From: Coccinella septempunctata
Taxonomy: Eukaryota > Arthropoda > Insecta > Coleoptera > Coccinellidae
Assembly: GCF_907165205.1 (NCBI RefSeq)
Contig: NC_058194.1
Coordinates: 4,997,730 to 5,061,729, forward strand
Length of the DNA stretch: 64,000 nt
Reading direction: 5' to 3'
A model generated the notes under the pieces. The model saw only the letters and a program-made list of their open reading frames with translations. It did not search any database and was not told the DNA's origin. Position numbers and translations under genes: made by a program. Below are positions 1 through 11,796 of this stretch, piece by piece. Within the stretch, counting starts at the first letter, position 1, and every line of letters begins with the position of its first letter.

Positions 1-16
1 CTTTAGTCATTAGCTA

Positions 17-3000
17 CCGTGTGGGGTTGCTAGTCCCCCATCGGGCGCCTCCCCAGGTGGCGGATAGGGGAATGCCTCCCAGATATGGATGGTACCGGGG
101 AAATGAAATACCCGGGGCGGACCAAAACTAGCACTGAGTAGCGGCAGCTGGTTAGGTCAGAACTGATTACAAGCATCACTGATATTCAGGAAAAGGTTGT
201 GAATCAGACAACATACGGCATAGTGGTAACCACGAAAAGGCGTTTGTACAGCGATGGAGAAAGCAAGGGGAAACTACTCCATTATTTTTCCCTAGTTTAA
301 TCACAATGTCAGCATCAAACAAAGAGAATAATATTACTGATCATGGACCACGGAAGCCAAGATCCGGCAGGGGAGGAACAGCACGACAGGAACGCAGGGC
401 CTCCCAGGTCGTCATCCAGCGAAATCCCTGCTATTTGCTAACAAAAAAAGACGAAGTCACGTTGAAACTAAAGGATAGCAAGAAAGTTGGTACATGGAAT
501 GTGCGAAGTCTATTCCAAGCCGGCAAAGTGGACAGTGTTATTAACGAGATGCAAAGACTCGATGTCGATATCCTTGGGTGCAGCGAAGTAAGATGGCCCA
601 AACATGGACAATGTAGAATAAATGACCACACAGTGTACTACTCCGGAGATACATCGACTGGAAATAAGAACGGAGTGGCTATAATAGTCAACAGAGAAGT
701 TGAGAGATGCGTACTCGGCTTTATAGGAATTTCAGATAGAGTGGCAATACTCAAAGTTAATGCCAAACCATTCAACATGAACATCATTCAAACCTATGCT
801 CCAACCTCGGAAAGTTCAGAACAGGAAGTTGAAGAACTCTATGAACAACTCAAAATGGCCCTAAATCATACCAAAAAACAAGAACTGAATATCATAATGG
901 GGGATTTCAATGCCAAAATAGGCAAAGGGACTGTAGACACGACAGTGGGCCAGTTTGGACTGGGAACTCGAAATGATAGAGGAGATCGCCTTATTCAGTT
1001 CTGCCAGGAAGTTGACAGTGCAGTAATGAATACATTCTTCCAATTGCCACCTCGAAGACTTTATACCTGGAGATCTCCAGCTGATAGTCCGCAAAAAGTC
1101 ATCAGAAATCAAATTGACTATATTATCATAAATAAACGGTATCAAAACTCTGTGAAAACCACAAAAACTTATCCAGGAGCGGATGTTGCGTCAGATCACA
1201 ATCTGCTGTTGAGCAGGATAAAGTTAAAGCTGAAAAAAGTTCAAAAAGAAAAACCTAAAAAACGACCAGATATCCAGAAACTGAAAGATGAAAACACAAG
1301 AGAACAAGTCAAGATCGAGCTGAAGAACAAAATGAAAAGAATTGCCACGGAAATAGATCAGGAAAACATAGAAGTCGAAGAGGTGTGGAATAAGATAAAG
1401 GATGCCTGTAGTTCTGTGGTGGACAATAATCTGAAGGTAGAAAATAGTGCCAAAAGACGGGCATGGATGACTGAAGACATACTGAAGTTGATAGAGGAAC
1501 GGAGAAAACATAAAAATAAAAACGAAAAAGCATACAAACAAATCAATAAATTAATTAACAGGAAGATCAAAGAAGCCAAAGAATTATGGCTGCAGGGTGA
1601 GTGCGAGGAAATTGAATCTTTAGAACGGAAACATGATACTTTCAATCTACACAAAAAAGTTAAAGCAGTAGCAGGAATAAAAAACTCACGAAATAATAGT
1701 TTAATTCTGGACAAAAATAACAACTTACTCTATGATACTGAAAGCATACTCGAAAGGTGGAAAAAATATATGGAAGAGCTATTCGAGGAGAAAGAACAAA
1801 CAGACATCGTAGTATCAGGATTCTCAGGGCCGGAGATAACACTTAGCGAAGTAAAGCACGCAATAAAACGTCTAAAAAACAACAAGTCACCTGGTCCGAA
1901 TAGTATACATAGTGAAATATTGAAACTATTCGAAACCGATCAACATAAGATTCTAACCCGACTACTCAACAGAATTTATGAAACAGGAGAGCTTCCTGCA
2001 GACTGGTTAGACTCCACTTTCATACCTCTTCCTAAGAAAGCAAATGCTACCAGATGCTCTGACTACAGGATTATAAGCTTAATGAGCCATGCCCTCAAAA
2101 TCCTACTCAATGTTTTACACTCTCGAGTATATAGAAAGCTTGAAGAAAATACAAGCGACGTCCAGTTTGGCTTCAGAGGTGCGCATGTTTTATCGATTTT
2201 GAGGAGGCATTCGACAGGGTTCAGCATAACAAACTGTTTCAGATATTGAAGGACTCAGGCATCGACGATAAAGATCTACGGCTTATCAGGAATCTGTACT
2301 TGCAACAGAAGGCAACTGTACGGGTAGACAACCACAACACCTAAAAATTCAATGTTAAACGAGGAGTTCGTCAGGGATGTATTCTCTCACCGGCTTTATT
2401 CAATGCCTACTCGGAGATGCTGTTCAGGGAGGCTGTCAACGGAATGGAAGAAGGCATAAAAATCAATGGTCGAGTAATCAACAACCTTCGATATGCAGAC
2501 GACACAGTACTTTTAGCTGACAGTGCGGAAGGTTTGCAAGCACTAATCAACCGTGTTGTCGAAGTGTGTGAGAGGTATGGCATGAAACTGAACTGCAGAA
2601 AGACAAAAGTCCTCATAGTGAGTAAAAGCGAGGAAGTACAACATCAATTTACAGCGTATAATAATACTTTGGAAGTAGTCAACAAGGTAACATACCTGGG
2701 ATGCAGTATGAACGGAGAATGGGACCACTCACAAGAGATAAGATGCCGCATAGAGAAGGCGAGGGCAGTTTTCAATCGCCTCAGAAAAATATTATCTAAT
2801 ATGCATCTTAATATACACTTGAGAGCACGAGTCCTAAGATGCTATGTATTTTCCACTCTTCTTCATGGAGTGGAAGCCTGGACACTAATAGAAGCAACAT
2901 GCAAGAGATTGGAAGCCTTCGAAATGTGGTGCTACCGCCGAATGCTCAGGATTTCGTACATCTACCATATCACGAATGAAGTTGTTATACACCGGATGCA

Positions 3001-3275
3001 AAAGGACCTGGAGATATTGCAGTGTATTAAGATCAGGAAAGTGTCATATCTGGGACATGTATTGCGCAATGAAAAATACCAACTGATTCAGGTGATTTTA
3101 CAAGGCAAGATAGAAGGAAGACGGTCTCCGGGGGCCGACGAACATCATGGCTGAAGAATATAAGGCAGTGGACAGGGATGACGACCATTCAAGTATTCAG
3201 GGCGGCTGTCAATAAAATAATGTGGACCAATGTGATTGCCAACATTCACAGAGGATAGGCACCAATAGAAGAAGA
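17..3275 (+). mobile_element. RTE-clade non-LTR retrotransposon, full length (RTE-1)
   Basis: The element is bounded by a perfect 12-bp target-site duplication, AGTCATTAGCTA, at 5-16 and 3276-3287. It begins with a GC-rich leader (17-305), carries one endonuclease/reverse transcriptase reading frame, and ends in a short GAA-repeat tail at about 3267-3275. Simple-repeat tails instead of poly(A) are usual for RTE elements. The leader is recognisably the same as the 5' end of the minus-strand element at 25169-29303. Full-length insertion is supported by the TSD; the coding frame is broken, so the copy is dead. Confidence 0.9.
306..3258 (+). pseudogene. RTE endonuclease-reverse transcriptase, frameshifted
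   Basis: The protein would join an apurinic-type endonuclease (AP-EN) to a reverse transcriptase. Residues 60-310 of the first open stretch (306-2249) hold the AP-EN fold: GTWNVRSLF, LGCSEVRW, IMGDFNAKIG, and ASDHNLLL near the end. The RT starts around residue 500 (SPGPNSIHSEI, FIPLPKK). The frame breaks at about 2178-2190, where sequence between QFGFR and CFIDFEEAF has been lost. An in-frame stop follows at about 2341. Reading resumes in 2417-3154 with the RT active site YADDTVLLA, then shifts again near 3130. The final residues NIHRG end at the stop at 3258. This domain order and the C-terminal LRISYIYHITNE region are typical of RTE elements annotated as craniofacial development protein 2-like. 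It is a pseudogene with three or more lesions. Confidence 0.88.
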
Positions 3276-3474
3276 AGTCATTAGCTATCCACGCTGGAGA
3301 TCAATAAGCTCAATTTAAGAGATTTCTTTTCTGAAAACTGAATTCTGGCAACATGATGACGCTATGTAAATGAATTGATGAGTAAGTTGTGCATTGAGGG
3401 TTGCCAACCTCAACGGTTTGAATATAAGGCCTGTTGCCATATATACTAATTTTCAGTCAATTTAATGATTTTTC

Positions 3475-4010
3475 TGATATCCACCATTTGAAAAAAGAAA
3501 GAAGTTTTTTCTGAAAATTTAAATGGCACAAATTAGCACACGTGTAGCACAATTGTTCACATATGTTTTCATTGAGAAAAACAAAAGTGCTGGGCTAACT
3601 TTTTTTTCATTTTCAAGATTTCTCGAAAAATCTGACCAATTTTCGTGAAAATATTCACGGCACAAGTCAGCACAAATGTAGCTCAAATTTTTCCACTAAT
3701 TTTTGAGAAGGAGAAACGAAAGTGCCGGGCTAACTTTTTTCTTTATTTTCGATTTTCCGGGATATAAGAGGGACTTTCGCAAAAATTGGAACGGCACAAG
3801 ACTAAATGCATAGCACAACCTGTTTCAGTTGCCAAAACAAATTTTTTCGATAAGTGCTGGGCTGGCCCATTCGATACATTTTGGAAAACATTTTGAGAAC
3901 CGTGTGGAATAAAGAAAAAATTTCAACGGCACAAAGCAGCACAAACCTAGCACAATTCAGCACAAAATTTTTTCTTCGAAAACCGAAAAGTGATGGGCCA
4001 ACTTCACACA
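3475..4010. repeat. Degenerate ~135-bp tandem repeat
   Basis: Four imperfect units start near 3522, 3658, 3790 and 3930, a spacing of 132-140 bp. Each contains a run of GCACAA-type motifs (for example CGGCACAAGTCAGCACAA at 3659) followed, after a T-rich or A-rich stretch, by an AAAGTGCTGGGCTAAC-like block. The open frames here (3802-4170 minus, 3854-4078 plus) follow the repeat and are not credible genes. It may be an old satellite or the internal repeats of an unidentified transposon. Confidence 0.6.
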
Positions 4011-4829
4011 CATGGGATTTGTGCTTCATTCGAATAAGCGCAGGCCGAACAACGAAGCATTCATTAGTGTCATTTTGATTTTGTCGTTTGCGCGTTGTCT
4101 CGATCGTTTTATGCGAGACTAACGTGTATATATTGATATGAAACGAAATTAATTCCAGTTTGATTTCCACTCGATTCTGGGTAAGTACCTAACTTATTTA
4201 CTTTTTGTTCTCCATCTACTTACGTGTTATTAAATCTATCCATTTATGCCATAATGTTACCGAAATATTTGTATATGTTCATTTCTATTATTTTTTATCA
4301 TAATTCAACAGTTTCACCCTAGGTAACCTCAACCAGGTTGAACGAGAGGTTGAATCTTTTCAATGAAATTTTCGAATGAATCTTCATTCTCTTTATAATA
4401 GCTATTTTAACATGTGATTGGGAGGTAATGAATTCGATGTTTTAAGGATTCCTATTCGTATTTTTTCATTTTTTATTATTTGTTCACCTATCCATGCAAA
4501 TTATATCATTTGATTGAAGTTGTATCATACTGTGAATGATTTTGTAGCTTTTGGTGTAAGGACAAAATATGAAGAAGCGACAGATGCCGAAATCATACAA
4601 AGTTGGATGACTTCAGATGCTTGACGGAATAAAAAATGAGTTTTATAATTTTTTCATATACTGAGATTTTTTGCTTTTCTTCAGTTCACTATCAGAACAG
4701 AATGAATTTTGCGTTTCTTTTTACGACTACTTGCTGTCCGAGTTGCTGTCTAAAATGAAAATCTGCACTGAAATTATTCTACATAGTGATGAGAATTTTT
4801 ATAGGCCTTTTATTGTTTGGCAAATAATG
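4011..4829. other. AT-rich intergenic stretch, nothing recognised
   Basis: I see no credible coding sequence, RNA gene or bounded repeat here. The only pattern is low-complexity A/T runs. Confidence 0.5.
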
Positions 4830-5369
4830 CCTTCTCTTTATAAAGTGTGAGAGACTAACTTCAAACAAATTTTGTGAATAAAGGACAGTTTTTTTGTTGT
4901 AAATATACAAGCACAGGTGATTAATGTTTTTAAATGGCGCTATCTTAAGTGAAGAAATATTATACAGTAATTTGATACATTATCGAAATTTTTTATAATT
5001 GTTTCCGAGGGGGTAACCACTTTTGATTTCCGAAATCACAATCTGAAATGCCAAAATCATCATTCGAAATCATCGTCGAAATAATCTTCATTACCGGAAT
5101 CAATGTACACAGAGTGGGTACTCGATTTTTTTCTAATGACTATTCTATTTTTAAGACCTTTTCTGAAGGTTATTTCAAGTTACACTTAAGTATGTACCAA
5201 ATATCACACTCTTACTTCTTGTCGTTGAAAAGATATTCAACAAACATCGACTAATACGAAAACGAGGATTCGACTCAATGAAATAATAGGCAGGTATTTT
5301 AAAAATGGAATGTCACGAGGTTCTTGATAATCATTTTCTTTCAAATAAAAGTTGAATAAAACTAATTAA

Positions 5370-6373
5370 CCCTTTCCAGCCCAATGATGCCATATGGCAT
5401 CATTGGGTTAACAGTGTCGATTTCATTAAAACAGAAAGCTATTCCACAATGAGCTCTGTATCATTTGGATCTATCGTTCATTGTTAGATGACATTACCAA
5501 AATTTAAGTCAGTTACAGGAGTTTGATAAGAAGGAATTTCATTTATGTTCAGTCGGTTCGCCAAAACCTACGTGCATAAGTGATAATTTTTACTTTTTTT
5601 ACTATTATTATCTCCCAAAATTCGGGCATATCTTTGTAAGAGGTAAGTATATATAGTAGTTTCTGTATATTCTGTTGAATTTTTCAGTTTCGTTCTATAA
5701 AATCAACCCCCTGATGGCCAAAACTTGTGTCAATATTTTACTCAAGAGTTGAAAAAAAAATTTTTCCTCACCGATGTGTTTAGTTTACTTCTTGTACATA
5801 CAGTCCCTGGCCAGTTTATTAGACGCACTGAGGATTTTTTTTATATTTACTGGTATTGCCCGAGGAAAAATCAGAATATTTGAATTTCATTTCCACAGAA
5901 TGTCAGTTTTATCTACGACTCTCATTAAATTGTTCTATTTGGCATTTATTTTTGATGTTGTAGTATTAGTACTTAAGTATGAATCAGTACTATGTCTTCC
6001 AGTGGACGTCTTGCATTCTGCAGGTTCGGACGTTATTTCGATAATCCACATATGAAATCATTATCCTCGAATGCAACAAACCGAACAATTCTGCATTGAT
6101 AGTATGAAGCTCTCATAGCTACACAGGGTGGCTCAGCAAAATATTAGAATTTCATGTTTAATCATCATTAAATCAATATTTTTTATTGAATATGATATAT
6201 TATATGTGAAAACCATTTACAGATGAAGTATATATAACATATACATTCAATTTAATAATTCAATATTGAGATTTTGCATCGAATCAATGCGTCTAATAAT
6301 ATGGCCAGGGACTGTAGTTATTGTTGAGAAATATTTTTTTCAATGGGCTGATAATAATTTGGGCTGGAAAGGG
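5370..6373. mobile_element. piggyBac-like MITE, TTAA target site
   Basis: A 15-bp terminal inverted repeat, CCCTTTCCAGCCCAA at 5370-5384 and its complement at 6359-6373, is flanked on both sides by TTAA (5366-5369 and 6374-6377). TTAA duplication and CCC-starting termini are the signature of the piggyBac superfamily. The left end runs into a perfect palindrome at 5381-5408 centred on CCATATGG. No transposase frame is present, so it is non-autonomous. It contains the Tc1/mariner-like MITE at 5801-6314. Confidence 0.8.
5801..6314. mobile_element. Tc1/mariner-like MITE nested in the piggyBac-like MITE
   Basis: The inverted termini CAGTCCCTGGCCA (5801-5813) and TGGCCAGGGACTG (6302-6314) continue as similar sequence for roughly 28 bp (TTATTAGACGCA on both sides). 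They are flanked by TA at 5799-5800 and 6315-6316. TA duplication and CAGT-type ends fit the Tc1/mariner superfamily. The frame at 5774-6055 resembles no transposase. Confidence 0.78.
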
Positions 6374-6741
6374 TTAATGAGAGTAGTGGCGTATGAAGCG
6401 AAGAGTAGCGAGGATATTTATTAGTTTGTCGTTTAGTGAGAAACAACGTTTGTTGAAAGATCGGACAGAAGAATAAGAAATAAGAACTTAATATTTGGGT
6501 AAGAATGTGTAACTTGAGATAGCACCCTGGGTAGCCATAAAAAAATTAGGATTCTCCTCTGAAAAAATCATTACTAACGACATGTCTCATATTAAGGTCA
6601 CGCTGTACAATATTTTTCTGAATGAAAACTAGCGCAACTTAAACTACCGATCGCTCTGACCGGGCATATTTACAACAAAAAAACTGCCTTCGATATACTG
6701 AATTTGTCAAAGTTAGAGGTTTGCACTATATAATCTTCTGT

Positions 6742-7405
6742 TAACATCTATTTGTTATAATACCAAAAATCACACTGATCAGGAATTTGACAAGTTGAAG
6801 AAAACATCCTTCAGTAAAGTGTATCGTTTCAGTGCTATAAATATTCCATACCACCAATGTAGTATCATCTACATAGTACGTACAGGTTCTTTATAAATGA
6901 TTTTTACACCAGTGGGCGTCAATTTCGAATTTCTATGTATGCTTTTCAGTTCAAAACCTTCTAGTAAGGAGCACCCTTCTAAGCCAAATGTTATGCAACA
7001 ATCTTTAATAAAGACCTCGTATTTACTGCTGCTCAATTAATTTTATAAATTATTTCAGTGAAAGTACATATTAATTACTTTTCCTCTAATTTTGCGATAA
7101 TTAACCCAATTCTTCGTAAAAGAACTTTCATGGCCCTAAATTGACAAAATATGAAACTTCCTGTTTTCGAAAAATCATAAAAATATATGCATTCCAGGAA
7201 TGCCAGAAGTCGACGACAATTTCCGTTTCAATTATCTGCAGATCATGATGACGAAGATTATGAAGGTTTCGTGTATATTGATATCTACATGTTTTAATGT
7301 TGTTAATGAAAAATGAATAAATTTTTTCAACTGATTTTGATCTACTCGATACTGATATACTATTTCGCGAAAACCGTATACCTACATATAAATATAATGT
7401 TCCTT
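6742..7405. other. AT-rich intergenic stretch, nothing recognised
   Basis: No credible gene, RNA or bounded repeat is visible here. Confidence 0.45.
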
Positions 7406-7607
7406 AAAAAAATATCTTGCGAGATCTTTGAACAATGTTCAGCAGGGGACGTTGAGTAACTTTATAAAATACAAATCCTCAAAAATGTTGTAATACTTTG
7501 AAGATATATGTTCAAAGTATTGCTTAATTCTTCAGGAACATGTAAGTCATAAAGTTATTCAGCTACCCTGGCGAAATATTGTTCAGAGACTTCGCAAGAT
7601 ATTTTTT
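7406..7607. repeat. Hairpin repeat with ~60-bp arms
   Basis: Sequence at 7406-7468 (AAATATCTTGCGAG, TGAACAATGTTCAGC, GTAACTTTATAA) is the imperfect reverse complement of 7548-7607, leaving an ~80-bp loop. The structure looks like a small fold-back MITE or its terminal hairpin. A/T-rich variants of GAAATATTTC recur from 7600 to about 8060, so it may be part of a larger degenerate family. No TSD was identified. Confidence 0.6.
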
Positions 7608-8815
7608 CGCATATTGCAGAAATATTTCACGTCATATAAGCTTAATATAATTCAAAAAATTTCCTGAATTTTTATGGAAATCTTTCCTATTATTGAATAT
7701 AAATCTTCCAGCAACTTTACACAAACATCGCAGAAATATATTTCGTAACATTTCAGACCACCTCGTTGGAAGATCGATGAAACCTCTTTTGAACATTTCA
7801 GGAAACATTTTCTTCAACTAGAAGAAATCTTGCGTAAATATTCCATGTAATATAACTTTAGTCTTTAGAAGAGATTTCACACTACATATGTTGTGAGATA
7901 TATTTCAAAAATCTGCATGAAATATATCAATGTGAGAAAAAGTCGGACATAACTTTATTTCATGAATATTTCAAGGGTTTTATTAAATATCCAAAACCTT
8001 GCGTACAAATATTTCATAAATACTTGACAAATATCCCATGCTATACAATATCCACTTCTATTTTAGCACTCGGTTGGTCATGGAAATTTGACACATTTCA
8101 CTCTGTATAGTACGAAAATTTGGGGTTATGACGCTTGTCAAAACATTTTTGGTTTTAAATCAACGCTATGTTGCCGTTCTACGTAAAAGTTTCTGTTATT
8201 ACTTATTTTATCACAATGTCGAATCTCTTCGGAAAATATGTGACGAACATAATTGAGATTTATACAAACTGATTGAAGGTATACCAAATCCAGTTATTTG
8301 CATGGAAAATACAAGAGATCAGTATCATATCATAATATGCACTATTGCACTAGCTTGAGGAGAATTAATGTTCGTTATCATCTTTGGCTGAAGTTTGAAT
8401 ACGTTACATCAGTTGTAGATTTCAAAAGTATTAACCCGAAGATGAAATGCATATGATGCAGTGGTTGGGAATGGGTATCTCTCGAAGGAATCAATATATA
8501 ATTACAAGAATGTTGAATTCTTCAACAAAAATCATCTTACATCAATGGAAGTAAAAGGAATTAAAGGAAGTTTCAAGTCAAGATGAACTTCACCTTTGGA
8601 AAACTCACATGAATAAACAATTAACAGGAAAACTGGCTCGTATTTGTGGCTGTTAATCTTAAAACATTGTTATAATAATAATAATTTGGCATTTATTGGT
8701 ACCTCAAGACATTTACAGTGTAGAGGACAAGTCAAATGAAAAATAGAGAAATCAATTTTTGGGAACTTATTGTACGATGACATTCATCGAAAATGCTGTA
8801 CCTAGTAACTTTTCG
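7608..8815. other. AT-rich intergenic stretch with recurring GAAATATTT motifs
   Basis: No reading frame or RNA gene is supported. Variants of a GAAATATTT motif recur up to about 8060; beyond that nothing is recognised until the LINE tail at 8818. Confidence 0.4.
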
Positions 8816-8817
8816 CA

Positions 8818-8862
8818 TTAATTTAATTTAATTTAATTTAATTTAATTTAATTTAATTTAAA
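8818..8862. repeat. (TTTAA)n microsatellite, 3' tail of the minus-strand LINE
   Basis: About eight perfect AATTT units lie immediately downstream (minus strand) of the CR1-like ORF2. CR1-group elements end in short tandem repeats rather than poly(A), so this most likely marks the 3' end of the element at 8818-13990. Confidence 0.75.
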
Positions 8863-8988
8863 TACTACACCAATCTACAGCCTGAGCCAATTACAGATTG
8901 AGAAAAAACAAAATTCAAATAATACAAAAAATTTCATAATGAATCAAGAAAAATAGGATATACAATACATAAATGACAAGACAGTTCC

Positions 8989-11780
8989 TCACAAGAATTG
9001 TGATTCCAACACAGCTCTTCTAATATCTAATTGAGAACTGTTAAAAATATCTAGAACATGTTGAAAATTGCAAAAATCATGGCATATTCTGAACATTGGC
9101 GAAAACCGAAGCACATTAGTTCGTGGAAACGGAAGATAAAATGTGGATATATTTCGGACAGGCAACCTCGGGACGTGAAAATCCACGGCGGCCAGCAAGT
9201 AGGGGCAATCAATCTTGAAAACTAAAATGTTATGAAGGAAAAGAATTCCTAAATAAACCCGACGTCTTTCAAGTGAGTTTACATTAAATCTATCCAATAA
9301 ATACTCATTTGGTATACCACGAGTCGGATAGATGCCATCAACTTTGAAACTCACGTACTTCAGAAATCGCCTCTGTATTTTCTCCAAATTATCAACATGA
9401 ACCCTATAACCAGGATTCCACACTATACATCCATATTCTAGCTTTGACCTCACAAGCGCCGTAAAAAGAAGAAAAAGAGATCTAGTTATCGAACAGGTAC
9501 CTGGAATTTCTGAGTATGAAACCGAGAGTCTTAAGTCCCTCCGAAACAATTGCATTCACATGGGGCACAAACGTAAACCCCTGATCAAATAAGACTCCCA
9601 GATCTCTGCATTTAGCCACCCTCTCTGATACACTACCTTCAATGTTGTAAAGAAATTGAATCCTAGATTTTCCGCGGCCGAAGGACATCACGTTGCACTT
9701 TTTTATATTCAATGAGAGCCGGTTTCTCCTACACCAATCAATCAGTCTGTCTAAGTCATCCTGGAGATCCCAGCAATCCTGGATAGAAACAATACGACGA
9801 AACAACTTACAATCATCAACATATAAAAGAAACAGACAAAGCAGAAATAAATTCAAATCATTCATGAATAACATAAACAACAAAGTACCCAAAATGGACC
9901 CCTGCGGAACACCAGACGACGCGGAGAACTTGAATGACCTGGCTCCAAGACATTGAACGAAAAGTTTTCTATCTGCAAGATATGATTCTAGAAAAAAGAT
10001 GAAGTCCATTGATAAGCCAAACGAAGACATCTTTTCCAAAATAACTCCATGGTCCAGCCTGTCAAACGCCTTGGAGAAATCGGTATATATAACATCGACC
10101 TGAGATGATTCATCTAATGCAGCAGAGACATACTGGGTAAAACAAGCCAAGTTCGTCACAGTAGACCGACCTTTAATGAAACCGTGCTGACTATCATTAA
10201 TTCGACATTTTACATGTGCATAAATTATATCATATGAAACCCTTTCGAAAACTTTACTGAAATTGCACAAAATAACGATAGGTCTATAATTTTCAATGTC
10301 TTCTCTGCAGCCCTTCTTGAAAACAGGGCAGACCCTGCCCTCCTTCCAAATGCTTGAAAAGCACAACTTCGAAAGTGACAGCCTGAAAAGAGTAGTCAAA
10401 GGCTTAGCGAAAATGATGGCGCAGTCCCTCAATAAAAAAGATGGAACACCATCCGGGCCAGCAGTCATGCTACCCTTGCACTCCTTCAAACAACCCAACA
10501 CACAATCCTCACTAATATCAGGAATAGGAAGAACCTGTTCAAGACAGTCCTGGATTCCACGGTCATGTTGAAGCCCAGAAGAGCTCACGAAAGCAGCCTC
10601 AAAGGAAGTTGCAAACGCATTGGCGATGTCCTGAGGAGTCGATTAAACGGAACCATTAAAATTCATTGACCCCGGAACAGAGGAACCTCCACGAATTTTC
10701 TTCAAATAACCCCAAAATTTTGATGGATCCCTCGATAAATCCCTCTCCAGCCTCCCGACAGAAACTGACTCGAGCAACAGAGATCGCACTCTTCAGTTCT
10801 CTGCGAAGCTCCTCAAACATCACCAGAAATGATACATCACCAGTTCTCCTATAGGCACGACCATAGCCATCCTTGACCCTTAGCTTAAGAATAATATCCC
10901 CAGTAAACCAAGGTGGGTATCGGGACCTCCTACCAGATGTTTTAGGAACACAAGCTTCAAGGATACTATCAAGATGCTCATGAAATGCAGCATTGAATTA
11001 TTCTTAGGATGCGTCGTTGACCAGGTCATGCAAAACTCCAGAGGAGGATGATGTAAATCAACCGGTACGAGATAGAAGTCAGACCTCCTCACGATCAAAT
11101 GACGTCGACTACAGATAAGATCCAAAACTCTACCGTTTTCGTTAACAACATTATTGACTTGACGTAAGTCCATGTAATCCAATAGTTCCTGGAGTGCCAC
11201 CATCCTGCCAACAACATGGGAAGAAGGTAACTGAGAATCCACATATTCTGGAATATTGAAATCTCCAAGAATAATGACATCGCAGTCGTCGAGAAGCAGA
11301 TACGGCAAATCCGAAATAGCCTCGAAAAGTCCCTCATATTGTACGAGTCTCGAACAGGGAGGTATGTAAATGGTGAAAATATAAAAACAAGAACATGAAT
11401 CCCGCCCTGCCACCTTTAAACCAACAATATCAATGTTATAGAAGACATCGGTAATACAGCTGAGATCAAGAAACTTGACCACTAAATCTGAGCGCACAGC
11501 AATAAGAACACCTCCACCCCTAGTAGCGGACGTGAGGCCAAAGCTACGATCCTTTCTGTACAAAATATATTGATCACTACAGACTTCTGAGTCTGAAATA
11601 TCCGAAGAGAGCCAAGTCTCCGTCAAACATATAATATCATAGTCACATTGAGATATGCCATTATAAATAGTATGCAATTTCGACCTCAAGCCTCTAACAT
11701 TTTGATAATAAAAATATATGTCACCTGACTGAGACGCAGAAAAATCTTCAGAAACCCCATCGGATACTGATTGTTATTTA
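8989..11780 (-). pseudogene. CR1-like ORF2, endonuclease-reverse transcriptase
   Basis: The AP-EN part lies at 10880-11760: QNVRGLRSK just before the first Met of the longest frame, then ICLTETWLS, GGGVLIAV, and ILGDFNIPE. The frame is lost around 10880-10590. The RT follows at 9482-10588: GPDGVPSFLL, VCPVFKKG, YRPIVILCNFSKVFE, FSKAFDRLDH, SGVPQGSILG and the active site LYVDDCKLF. A frameshift at about 9500-9550 leads to the C-terminal part at 8989-9555, with LVRSKLEYGCIVWNP and the ERRRVYLGILF block. These motifs place it in the CR1/Jockey assemblage; the tail and PHD-type ORF1 favour CR1. At least two frame breaks make it inactive. Confidence 0.85.
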
Positions 11781-11796
11781 TCACAAAAAGACGATT

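Larger units (their letters stand above)
4830..6741. mobile_element. Fold-back element with ~140-bp imperfect inverted arms
   Basis: The left arm (about 4830-4967) and right arm (about 6603-6741) are imperfect inverted repeats. The best block is CAGTTTTTTTGTTGTAAATA at 4885-4905 against its complement at 6667-6687; flanking blocks such as TAACTT, GCGCTA and TACAG also pair. The interior is mostly taken up by the piggyBac-like insertion at 5370-6373. Without that, the element would be about 0.9 kb, in the usual MITE range. No clear TSD was found, so the true ends are uncertain. Confidence 0.45.

Noticed and set aside
17..90. HDV-like ribozyme in the RTE leader
   Set aside because: I could not construct the nested double pseudoknot by hand; reported only as a question.
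3802..4170. 122-codon minus-strand frame
   Set aside because: Falls in the degenerate tandem repeat; no family resemblance.
8216..8640. Possible host exon
   Set aside because: Short frames only, no splice-flanked similarity or recognisable protein.
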